A DNA stretch of 64,000 nucleotides, from assembly GCF_010122465.1 (NCBI RefSeq), contig NZ_WLZY01000001.1, forward strand, positions 1,087,010 through 1,151,009. Direction: 5' to 3'. The stretch is from Phytoactinopolyspora mesophila. Its GTDB lineage: Bacteria > Actinomycetota > Actinomycetes > Jiangellales > Jiangellaceae. Shown here one piece after another: positions 57,509 through 64,000 of the stretch; the stretch's first letter is position 1; every line of letters starts with the position of its first letter. The notes under the pieces were generated by a model. It saw nothing but the letters and a program-made list of their open reading frames with translations. It had not been told where the DNA came from and made no database searches. The position numbers and the translations under genes were made by a program.

Positions 57509-58708
57509 TCAGCCGATCATGGCCTCGGCGTGGGCGGCCGCGCCGAGTCTCAGGAAGAAGCCGTCCGGCACGACGAGATCCTCCGCGCCGAGTTCGGCGA
57601 TCGAGCCCTTGCCCAGGCCGAGCACGGCGGAGTCGAGTCCACCACGAAGCAGGTCGATGACGTTTTCGACACCGGCCTGGCCGTTGGCGGCCAGGCCCCA
57701 CAGGTAAGCCCGACCGATCATGACCGCCCGGGCGCCGAGGGCGAGCGCCTTCGCGACGTCGCTCCCCCGCCGGACGCCGCCGTCGAGCAGGACCTCCACC
57801 TGGTCACCGACAGCCTCGGCGATGCCCGGCAGCAGCCTGATGGTCGCCGGCGTGGTGTCGAGGTTGTTCCCGCCGTGGTTGGACACGGACAGGGCCGTGA
57901 CCCCGATATCCGCTGCCCGCTTGGCGTCGTCGATGCGAGCGACGCCTTTGAGCAGGAAGGGGCCGCCCCACTGCTCGCGCAGCCAGGCGACATCCTCCCA
58001 GGTGGGTGGCGGCGTCGTCATCCACTCGTAGTAGGCCCCGAAGAACGTCGGAGCCTCCCCACCGGGAGGTTGCAGGTTCGGCGCGGTGAGGTCGGGCAAC
58101 CTACGGGTCTTGAGGTAGTCGAAGAGCCATCCGGGCCGGCGCAGAGCCTGGGGGGCGAAGCGGGCGGCCACCTTCGCGGTGAGTTTCTCCGGGATCCACG
58201 GGCTGCCCCAGTCGCGTCCGTTGGAGAAAGACCAGTCGAGGGTGGCGATGAGCCCCCGCACGCCGGCCGCGCGGGCGCGCTCCATGCGCTGCATCATCAC
58301 ATCGCGCGACCCCGACCAGTACATCTGGAACAGCGTGTGCGGGTTCGCCTCGATGACCTCTTCCACCGGCTTCGAAGCGAAGGAGCTCAGACCCATGATG
58401 GTGCCGCGGTTCGCCGCTGCCCGGGCGACCGCCACCTCGCCGTCGGGATGCACGGCTTGAACACCGGTGGGCGACATGAGCACGGGCAGCTCGACGGGAA
58501 TCCCCATCACGGTAGTAGCCAGCTGGCGCTCTGCCTTGTGCCCCACCACGTGCGGCGCGAATCCGATGCGGGCGAAGGCGTCCTGGTTCTCGGCCAGTGT
58601 CACGCCCTTCTCGCTTCCGGCGACGAGCGCGCCGTAGACGGACGGAGGCAGGCGGCGCTGCGCACGGCGCTGCGCGTGGGCGACGGTCTCGAACCAGCCG
58701 CCGGCCAT
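57509..58708 (-). CDS. mftD: Mycofactocin biosynthesis FMN-dependent dehydrogenase MftD
   Basis: This 399-residue protein is of the lactate/glycolate-oxidase-like FMN family and matches MftD, which oxidises the cyclised dipeptide to PMFT. It has PVLMSPTGVQAVHPDGEVAV, MGLSSFASKPVEEV, the catalytic His region SVSNHGGNNLDTTPA, and a phosphate-binding LLDGGVRRGSDVAKAL. The ATG overlaps the mftC stop by one base (TGATG). The last 25 residues are family-typical (AEDLVVPDGFFLRLG). Confidence 0.9.
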   Translation of the reverse strand: MAGGWFETVAHAQRRAQRRLPPSVYGALVAGSEKGVTLAENQDAFARIGFAPHVVGHKAERQLATTVMGIPVELPVLMSPTGVQAVHPDGEVAVARAAANRGTIMGLSSFASKPVEEVIEANPHTLFQMYWSGSRDVMMQRMERARAAGVRGLIATLDWSFSNGRDWGSPWIPEKLTAKVAARFAPQALRRPGWLFDYLKTRRLPDLTAPNLQPPGGEAPTFFGAYYEWMTTPPPTWEDVAWLREQWGGPFLLKGVARIDDAKRAADIGVTALSVSNHGGNNLDTTPATIRLLPGIAEAVGDQVEVLLDGGVRRGSDVAKALALGARAVMIGRAYLWGLAANGQAGVENVIDLLRGGLDSAVLGLGKGSIAELGAEDLVVPDGFFLRLGAAAHAEAMIG

Positions 58709-59985
58709 CAGCGGCCTTCTCGCGGGAGTCCAAAGCCAGCTAACGGGCTCTCCTGGCACGCCGAGACCGGTGGGACGGTGATGTCCTCCCGGCGCCGGGT
58801 CAGGGTGATCGGCACCGGGCCGTGGCGCTTGCGGCTGGATGACGGGGAGGTTCGGTGCGAGTGGTCACCCGACGGTCTTGGGAGGGCGGTGTCGTCGCGC
58901 TGTTGCAACGCCTCTTCGCCGAATCCGCGCACACACTCCGGATCGGGTCCGTCGAGAGGCAACCCGGTGAAGAACTTGGCCGCCATACAGCCGCCCTTGC
59001 AGCTGTCGAAGAAGTCACACGAGGAGCACGCCCCACCGTTCTGCGGCTCACGCAGGCGGCTGAAGAGATCGGACTCACGCCACACCCGCTGGAAGCCGCC
59101 GGGCTCGCGGACGTTGCCGGCGAGGAACTCGTCGTGGATGGCGAACGGACAGGCGTAGACGTCGCCGATCGGGTCGATCAGGCACACGACGCGACCGGCG
59201 CCGCACAGATTGAGACCGGGTAGAGCCTGACCGTAGGCGGCGAGGTGGAAGAAGGAGTCACCGGTGAGGACGTTCTCTCCGTGTGCCACGAGCCAGTTGT
59301 ACAGCTCACGCTGCTGCTCCTGCGTCGGGTGGAGTTCGTCCCACACGTCGACGGCACGGCCCGACGGACGCAGCCGGGTCAGCCGCAGCTGAGCGCCGTA
59401 GCGATCCGCGAGGGCTTTGAACTCGTCGAGCTGTGGGATGTTCTGCCGGGTGCACACGACCGAGACCTTGAAGTTCTTCATCCCGGCGGCGGAGAGGTTG
59501 CGCATCGCGCGCAGGGCCATGTCGTAGGACTGGCCGCCACGAACCGCGTCATTGACCTCGGCGGTGGCACCGTCGAGAGAGATCTGGACGTCGACGTAGT
59601 CGTTGGCGGCGAGGCGTTCGGCGACGTCGGGGGTGATCTTCACGCCGTTGGTCGAGAACTTGACGCCGACGTGGTGTGAGGTCGCGTAGTCGAGGAGCTC
59701 CCAGAAGTCGCTTCGCACCGTGGGCTCACCGCCGCCGATGTTGACGTAGAAGACCTGCATGCGCTCGAGTTCGTCGATGATCGCCTTGCACTCTCCCGTG
59801 GTCAGCTCACGGGGGTCGCGGCGCCCGGAAGCAGACAGGCAGTGCACACACGAGAGATTGCACGCATACGTGAGCTCCCAGGTCAGGCAGATCGGCGCGT
59901 CCAGCCCGAGCTCGAAGTGATCGACCAGGCGCTTCGGCCCAGGGCCGGCGACCGGCTGTTGTCCGGCAATCAGCTGAGCCGTCAT
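58708..59985 (-). CDS. mftC: Mycofactocin radical SAM maturase MftC
   Basis: This 425-residue radical SAM enzyme decarboxylates and cyclises the C-terminal Val-Tyr of MftA. The SAM cluster motif CNLSCVHC (CxxxCxxC) is at about residue 42, and the SPASM-type Cys cluster includes CSSCDFFDSCKGGCMAAKF near residue 330. The FTGLPLDGPDPEC stretch is distinctive of MftC. The ATG at 59985 has GGAGGAG upstream. No mftA or mftB reads into this gene; the next gene upstream is the divergent SDR. About 60 residues after the last Cys region are unusual and Arg-rich. Confidence 0.9.
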   Translation of the reverse strand: MTAQLIAGQQPVAGPGPKRLVDHFELGLDAPICLTWELTYACNLSCVHCLSASGRRDPRELTTGECKAIIDELERMQVFYVNIGGGEPTVRSDFWELLDYATSHHVGVKFSTNGVKITPDVAERLAANDYVDVQISLDGATAEVNDAVRGGQSYDMALRAMRNLSAAGMKNFKVSVVCTRQNIPQLDEFKALADRYGAQLRLTRLRPSGRAVDVWDELHPTQEQQRELYNWLVAHGENVLTGDSFFHLAAYGQALPGLNLCGAGRVVCLIDPIGDVYACPFAIHDEFLAGNVREPGGFQRVWRESDLFSRLREPQNGGACSSCDFFDSCKGGCMAAKFFTGLPLDGPDPECVRGFGEEALQQRDDTALPRPSGDHSHRTSPSSSRKRHGPVPITLTRRREDITVPPVSACQESPLAGFGLPREGR

Positions 59986-60191
59986 ACCATGCTCCTCCAA
60001 TCGCGGCCGCCAGCAGCGGTGGCCGCTTTCGATGACCGCCCCTACCGGCAGTCCGACGCGATGACCCCACCCTAATGGCACTGAGTGCCGTAGGGAACAG
60101 CTAAGCCATTCCGATGGCACCGGGGCGGCTTTTCTTCTGCTGGGTGGAAGACACGGTGCGCGCCGGGCGCCGAACTGCTGCCATCGACGGC

Positions 60192-61076
60192 ATGCGAGAC
60201 GTTCAGGGCAAGGTCGCTGTCATCACCGGAGGCTCGAGCGGCATCGGCCGGGGCATCGCGCTCGCGTTCACCCGGGCCGGAATGCGGGTGGTCGTCACCG
60301 GACGACGTGAGGATCACCTGACCGAGACCGTGGCGGAGTTCGCGCAGGACGGGCTCCACGTCGACGCAAGATGCGTGGACGTCACCGACCTGACGGCGAT
60401 GCGCGAAGCCGCGGATGACATCGAGCGTGTATACGGGCGGGTCGACGTGCTGGTCAACAATGCCGGGATCGGGCTCACCGGGCCGGTCGGTGCCGCCACC
60501 TCGACCGACTGGGACTGGGTCATCGACGTGAACATCCGCGGCGTCGGCCACGGCATCCAAGCGTTCCTGCCCAAGATCCGCGCCCATGGCAACGGAGGGC
60601 ACATCGTCAACACCTCCTCGATGGGTGGTCTGCTGCCGATCGTCGCTGGCCTGTACTCGATGACCAAGGCCGCTGTCATCGCCCTCTCCGAAGCGCTGCA
60701 CGTCGAGTTGCGGCAGGAAGGGATCGAGGTCTCCGTGTACTGCCCTGGGCCGGTGCACAGCAACATCGCCGTGGGTACCGCGAACCGGCCCGAGAAGTAC
60801 GGCGATTCAGGGTACGACGCCCCTGCTCCGGAGCGGCTCGAGCTCGCCAGGAAACAGCCGTACATGTCCGCGGAGGAAGCCGGAGAGCGCGTACTGGCGG
60901 GAGTGCGCCGCGGCGACCTGTTCATCCTGACTCACCCGGAGTTCAAGGACGGAGTGACCGCACGGCACGCGACGATCGAGGCGGCATTCCCCGACGAGCC
61001 GATCGATGCCGAGCGCGCCAACGCCATCCCCTTCCTGCTGTCGTCACCCATCTACTCGGTCGAGGGCCGGGGTTAA
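60192..61076 (+). CDS. Short-chain dehydrogenase/reductase, divergent from mftC
   Basis: This 294-residue SDR has KVAVITGGSSGIGRGIALAF (residues 6-25), VLVNNAGIGL near residue 90 and the catalytic Tyr and Lys in LYSMTKAAVI near 155. It shares a 206-bp divergent promoter region with mftC. Mycofactocin serves as electron carrier for certain dehydrogenases, so a link is conceivable. The sequence is not of the mycofactocin-coupled SDR type that I recognise, so the coupling is only a neighbourhood hint. The start at 60192 has no strong Shine-Dalgarno. Confidence 0.75.
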   Translation: MRDVQGKVAVITGGSSGIGRGIALAFTRAGMRVVVTGRREDHLTETVAEFAQDGLHVDARCVDVTDLTAMREAADDIERVYGRVDVLVNNAGIGLTGPVGAATSTDWDWVIDVNIRGVGHGIQAFLPKIRAHGNGGHIVNTSSMGGLLPIVAGLYSMTKAAVIALSEALHVELRQEGIEVSVYCPGPVHSNIAVGTANRPEKYGDSGYDAPAPERLELARKQPYMSAEEAGERVLAGVRRGDLFILTHPEFKDGVTARHATIEAAFPDEPIDAERANAIPFLLSSPIYSVEGRG

Positions 61077-61202
61077 GGGCGGGCGCGAATAAGAACCCGC
61101 GGCTTCCGGCTGCCGGGAAACCCCCTCGGCGTAGTGCGCCCGGCGTGTTTCCCTGGACTCGGCATCACAGTCACCCACCCGAAGTCCGGAGGGCCTCACG
61201 TC

Positions 61203-61742
61203 ATGGCCGTACGAGAAGCATTGCTCGATCCGACGGGGATGAATGAGCGATCGACCAACAGCACTCTAGCTCCGCGACCCACGAGTCTTCGCGGGCTCAC
61301 CGTCGGTTTGCTGGACAACACCAAAGTCAATGCCACGGCATTGCTGCGCGGTATCGCCGACGACCTCGCGAATCGCTACGGCGCGGTCGACACCCGCCTC
61401 TACACGAAGGACTACTTCGGTACTCCGGTGAAAGACGAGTTGCTCCGCAAGATCGCGCGGGAATGCGATGTCGTCGTCACCGCGGTGGGTGACTGCGGCT
61501 CGTGCAGCGCCGCCACAGTGGCCGACGGAATCCTGTTCGAGCGCGCGGGGATCCCGGCGGTGAGTATCTGCTCGGACTCCTTCGCGATGTCGGGTGCGGC
61601 GATGGCACAGGTGCAGGGCTTCCCAGGTTTCGAGTTTCTGACGATCGAACACCCTGTGGCGAGCCTGGACGCCCGAGAAATCCGCCAGCGGGCCGCCCGG
61701 GCGCTGCCCGACATCGTCCGTATCTTCGGAGTGGGAGCCTGA
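61203..61742 (+). CDS. UGSC-motif family protein (Cys form)
   Basis: This 179-residue protein has ALLDPTGMNERST near the start, LRGLTVGLLDNTKVNATALL, and GDCGSCSAATVADGIL in the middle. In the UGSC family the first Cys of this CGSC motif is selenocysteine in some bacteria; here it is an ordinary Cys. The ATG at 61203 has GGAGGG upstream. It is followed after one base by a partner gene, a conserved arrangement. Its function is unknown, though a redox-type CxxC is suggested. Confidence 0.72.
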   Translation: MAVREALLDPTGMNERSTNSTLAPRPTSLRGLTVGLLDNTKVNATALLRGIADDLANRYGAVDTRLYTKDYFGTPVKDELLRKIARECDVVVTAVGDCGSCSAATVADGILFERAGIPAVSICSDSFAMSGAAMAQVQGFPGFEFLTIEHPVASLDAREIRQRAARALPDIVRIFGVGA

Positions 61743-61743
61743 G

Positions 61744-62871
61744 ATGACCGATCTGACCACTGGTGTGACCGAACCCAGCCAGCTCGGAGAGCCGGCGGTC
61801 GATCTCGACGAGTTCCGCCGGGTCATGGAGTACTACCAGCAGCAAGGGTGGACCGATGGCCTGCCGGTGATGCCCGTGACCGAGACCTACCTGGCCGAAT
61901 TTCTCGCTGCGACCGACCGCCGGCCCGGCGAGGTGCTGTTCTCCGTTGCGCATCTCAACCGGGAACTGACCGTGAAGCTCGCCGCCGTCAACGCCGCTCT
62001 CGCCGGCTGCCGGCCCGACTACTTCCCCGTCGTCGTCGCCGCCTGGGAGGCGATCTCCCAGGAGCCGCACCCACCCCGCGGCATTTGGCAGTCCACCACC
62101 GGGACCGCCCCGTTCACTGTGGTCAACGGCCCGATCCGGCAGCGGATCGAGCTCAACAGCAAGGGCAGCATCTTCGGCTCCGGGTTCCGCGCGAACGCCA
62201 CGATCGGCCGGGCCATCCGGCTCGCCCTCATCAACGTCTTCGGCCTGCGCCCGCACCAGCTCGACCAAGCGACCCAGGCGACGCCCGCCAAGTACACCGC
62301 GTGCATCGGTGAGAACGAGGAAGAGAGCCCGTGGGCGCCGCTGCACACTGAGTACGGCTTCGCCGCCGGAGACGACGTCGTGACCGCGTTCGTGGTCCGG
62401 TCGGTCATGCACATCGAGGCCCGGCATACCCAGATCCCGGAGCAGCTCGCTTTCGACTTCGCCGACACCATCCGCCGGACCGGCGCCCTCATCCACGAGT
62501 ACAGCAACGCCCTGCTCGTCCTCTCCCCCGAGCACGCCCAGGTCTTCGCCGGGGCTGGATGGACCAAGGACGACCTGCGCTCAGCGATCTACCACAATGC
62601 CGTGCGGACGCGGGTGGATCTGGCCGCGGTCGGCAAGGACGCTCTGTCGCGCCACACCCGGTGGCGGTTGCCTGGGGACCATCCGGACGCCATGCCCGAT
62701 TCCGCGAGCACCAGCCCCTGCCCGGAACGGGTGCGGATCATGTCCGGCCCCGGGTCCGTACAGATCATGGTCGCTGGTGCGAACAACGCTGGGGTGTCCG
62801 CCGTCGTCGAGATCTTCGGCCTGGCCCCTCGGGACCGTCCGTCGTCGTACAGCAAGATCACCACGCCCTGA
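61744..62871 (+). CDS. UGSC-partner protein of unknown function
   Basis: I do not recognise a function for this 375-residue protein. Features are GWTDGLPVMPVTETYLAEFL near the start, several conserved small-residue turns (STTGTAPFTVVNGP, SIFGSGFRANATIGRA) and a C-terminal VMVAGANNAG-like IMVAGANNAGVSAVVE. It directly follows the UGSC gene, so the two probably act together. No TM segment or signal sequence is visible. A gene-free repeat region follows. Confidence 0.65.
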   Translation: MTDLTTGVTEPSQLGEPAVDLDEFRRVMEYYQQQGWTDGLPVMPVTETYLAEFLAATDRRPGEVLFSVAHLNRELTVKLAAVNAALAGCRPDYFPVVVAAWEAISQEPHPPRGIWQSTTGTAPFTVVNGPIRQRIELNSKGSIFGSGFRANATIGRAIRLALINVFGLRPHQLDQATQATPAKYTACIGENEEESPWAPLHTEYGFAAGDDVVTAFVVRSVMHIEARHTQIPEQLAFDFADTIRRTGALIHEYSNALLVLSPEHAQVFAGAGWTKDDLRSAIYHNAVRTRVDLAAVGKDALSRHTRWRLPGDHPDAMPDSASTSPCPERVRIMSGPGSVQIMVAGANNAGVSAVVEIFGLAPRDRPSSYSKITTP

Positions 62872-62897
62872 CGGTCACCGACCGCCCACCCCTTCTC

Positions 62898-62985
62898 GGT
62901 GATCGTGAGCGGATTTTTGCTCTCATCGGTGCCCAGCAACCGCTTACCCGCGCCGCGCAACAACAACAATGCGCTCACGATCACC
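62898..62985. repeat. Long-armed palindrome, GTGATCGTGAGCGG family, copy 2
   Basis: Arms 62898-62919 and 62964-62985 pair at 20 of 22 positions around a 44-base loop. The left arm is identical to that at 6961 except for one base, although the loop is unrelated. It is the first element in the 626-bp gene-free stretch 62872-63497. Confidence 0.82.
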
Positions 62986-63011
62986 AACATTCGCGGAGCG
63001 CGGTCCAGGGC

Positions 63012-63083
63012 AGGCGGTCGGTGCGTTGATCTCGGACGCGGGAGGAGTACCGGCAACCCGCCCGTGCACGAGGTGAGCGGCAG
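63012..63083 (+). repeat. 73-bp direct repeat, copy 1
   Basis: The sequence from AGGCGGTCGGTGCG to GAGGTGAGCGGCAG recurs at 63290-63363 with about ten differences. The two copies are separated by a palindrome. No coding meaning is apparent in either strand. Confidence 0.75.
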
Positions 63084-63176
63084 CGATCTGGGGGCGCCGC
63101 TCACGGTGGACGATCCAGCCGTGGTGGTCGAGGTGGTGAAGCTCGCCGAGGACCGGTCGGGCGACGTGAGCCCACC

Positions 63177-63242
63177 ATGGCACGTTGAATACACGTTGGG
63201 AACCGGCCTCTCTACCGATTCAGCGTGTATTCAACGTGCCAT
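63177..63242. repeat. Palindrome with 19-bp perfect arms (CACGTTGAATACACG)
   Basis: Arms 63177-63195 and 63224-63242 are perfect inverted copies around a 28-base loop. This arm sequence is not the same as in the other palindromes, but the architecture is alike. Confidence 0.82.
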
Positions 63243-63289
63243 GCTGATCGCCGAATACGGGTGAACGGAACTGCGCTGTCAACGGTGGC

Positions 63290-63363
63290 AGGCGGTCGGT
63301 GCGTCGATCGCGGACACGGGAGGGGCACCGGCTCAACCTGCCCGTGCGCGAGGTGAGCGGCAG
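63290..63363 (+). repeat. 73-bp direct repeat, copy 2
   Basis: This copy matches 63012-63083 from AGGCGGTCGGTGCG to GAGGTGAGCGGCAG. It lies between the palindromes at 63177 and 63407. Confidence 0.75.
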
Positions 63364-63406
63364 GCGGCAAGCGGGGACCGCGCCACAGGTTTCGCCCCCA
63401 ACCCCC

Positions 63407-63495
63407 GGTGATCGTCAGTACGTTGTGGTCGTCATCCCCCGACCACAACGTACTGACGATCACCTCACAGCGACCACACCGTACTGATGATCACC
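63407..63495. repeat. Palindrome with 25-bp perfect arms plus an extra half-arm
   Basis: Arms 63407-63431 and 63440-63464 are perfect inverted copies (GTGATCGTCAGTACGTTGTG) around an eight-base loop. A third, half-element copy of the right arm follows at 63471-63495 with three mismatches. It ends two bases before the stop of the minus-strand TPP-enzyme gene, where a terminator would be expected. The first eight arm bases GTGATCGT are shared with the 6961 and 62898 family. Confidence 0.85.
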
Positions 63496-63497
63496 GA

Positions 63498-64000
63498 TCA
63501 GTGTTGGTGGCGGGCCATCATCCAGGACGTGTGCGCCGGGATCTTCGCATCGATGACCAACGGCCGGTCGCGTGGGCCGTCGAGCCACGCGGTGAGCGCT
63601 CCGAGGTCGTCCATGTGCCGAACGGTGATCGCCTCGCAGCCGTAGCCTCGCGCGATCGCGGCGATATCGGTGTCGGGAAAGCGGACGGTGCCGAGTTCGC
63701 CGGTCTGGTGCTGGAACAGATTGACCTCCGCGCCGTAGGCGTCGTCGTTGAACACGACGACGACCATGCCCAGGCCGAGCCGCACGGCGGTGTCGAGCTC
63801 GACCAGCGTCATCAGGAACGCGCCGTCGCCGGTGCCAAGGACCGGCATCCGCCCCGGCTGGGCGAGTCCGGCGCCGATCGCCGCGGACAACCCGAGGCCA
63901 ATCGACTGAAACGACAGAGGTATGCAGTAGCCGCGCTGATCCGGTACTCGCAGGTGGGCTCCGGCGTAGCAGTTGACGTTGCCGCCGTCGGTCACCACCA
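63498..64000 (-). CDS. C-terminal part of a thiamine-diphosphate enzyme (acetolactate synthase-like), cut by window edge
   Basis: About 167 residues of a TPP_enzyme_C domain are visible, in frame to the right edge, so the gene continues beyond the window. The ThDP/Mg motif is present as GTGDGAFLMTLVELDTAVRL ending in FNDDAYG, and GYCIPLSFQSIGLGLSAAIG precedes it. Substrate cannot be told from this part. It is not the missing part of the orphan central domain at 38055, since it is far away and on the other strand. Confidence 0.85.
   Translation of the reverse strand, partial: VVTDGGNVNCYAGAHLRVPDQRGYCIPLSFQSIGLGLSAAIGAGLAQPGRMPVLGTGDGAFLMTLVELDTAVRLGLGMVVVVFNDDAYGAEVNLFQHQTGELGTVRFPDTDIAAIARGYGCEAITVRHMDDLGALTAWLDGPRDRPLVIDAKIPAHTSWMMARHQH

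Noticed and set aside
56807-59158. A 783-codon open frame on the plus strand
   Set aside because: It is antiparallel to mftE, mftD and part of mftC, all of which have clear motifs.
60000-60191. A possible mftA or mftB upstream of mftC
   Set aside because: All three minus frames were read and none shows a short peptide with the expected Cys-Gly-Val-Tyr end or a MftB-like sequence.

Overview
The window is high-GC DNA from an actinomycete. GTG and TTG starts are frequent, overlapping stop/start codons are common, and the left third contains the block pgsA-like, DUF881, small basic protein, DUF881, gcvH, garA-type FHA protein, ftsR-type MerR, DUF151, MerR, gcvP. This is the same order as Mycobacterium tuberculosis Rv1822-Rv1832. 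The gene mix fits a filamentous or soil actinomycete, possibly Jiangellaceae; that placement is inferred, not shown. No tRNA, rRNA, CRISPR array, prophage or transposase gene was seen.

Layout. 1-3.6 kb: TldD/TldE protease pair and a DedA protein. 3.8-17 kb: the gcvP-to-pgsA housekeeping block on the minus strand. It has a glycine riboswitch in front of gcvP and is interrupted by a plus-strand potassium uptake module (two tandem trkH paralogues and one trkA). 17-26.3 kb: accessory genes (serine hydrolase lipoprotein, Cys-rich protein, M48 protease, MarR/DinB-like pair, PP2C phosphatase, a broken hydroxypyruvate isomerase with tartronate-semialdehyde reductase, a vapBC pair between two copies of one palindrome, and a nitrilase-like protein without its catalytic Cys).

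26.6-48 kb is an aromatic-catabolism island. An IclR regulator, pcaHG and pobA take 4-hydroxybenzoate through protocatechuate to the 3,4-cleavage branch. A two-component system and a NitT/TauT-type ABC importer follow. Then come two paralogous tetrahydrofolate-dependent aryl-methyl-ether demethylases, a GalB-like hydratase, a RraA/LigK-like aldolase, a MetF, a PurU, LigA/LigB extradiol dioxygenase subunits and an aldehyde dehydrogenase. Together these read as a plausible syringate or vanillate route: O-demethylation, methyl-THF oxidation to formate, 4,5-type ring cleavage, hydration and aldol cleavage. A short shared motif (CTACGTCATTTGTC) lies in three of the island's control regions.

48-55 kb: two divergent IclR regulators around an 18-bp-period operator-like array, then an operon of IlvD/Edd-type dehydratase, FAD oxidoreductase and the two aconitase X subunits. 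55-60 kb: mycofactocin maturation genes mftC, mftD, mftE and mftF on the minus strand, with no mftA or mftB next to them. 60-64 kb: an SDR, a UGSC-motif protein with its partner, and the C-terminal part of a thiamine-diphosphate enzyme cut by the window edge.

The most unusual content is non-coding. Several families of long-armed palindromes sit between genes. A 110-120 bp MITE-like element occurs in two pairs 17.7 kb apart, and one pair is read in frame as the N-terminal extension of MftF. A 626-bp gene-free stretch (62.9-63.5 kb) alternates palindromes with a 73-bp direct repeat.
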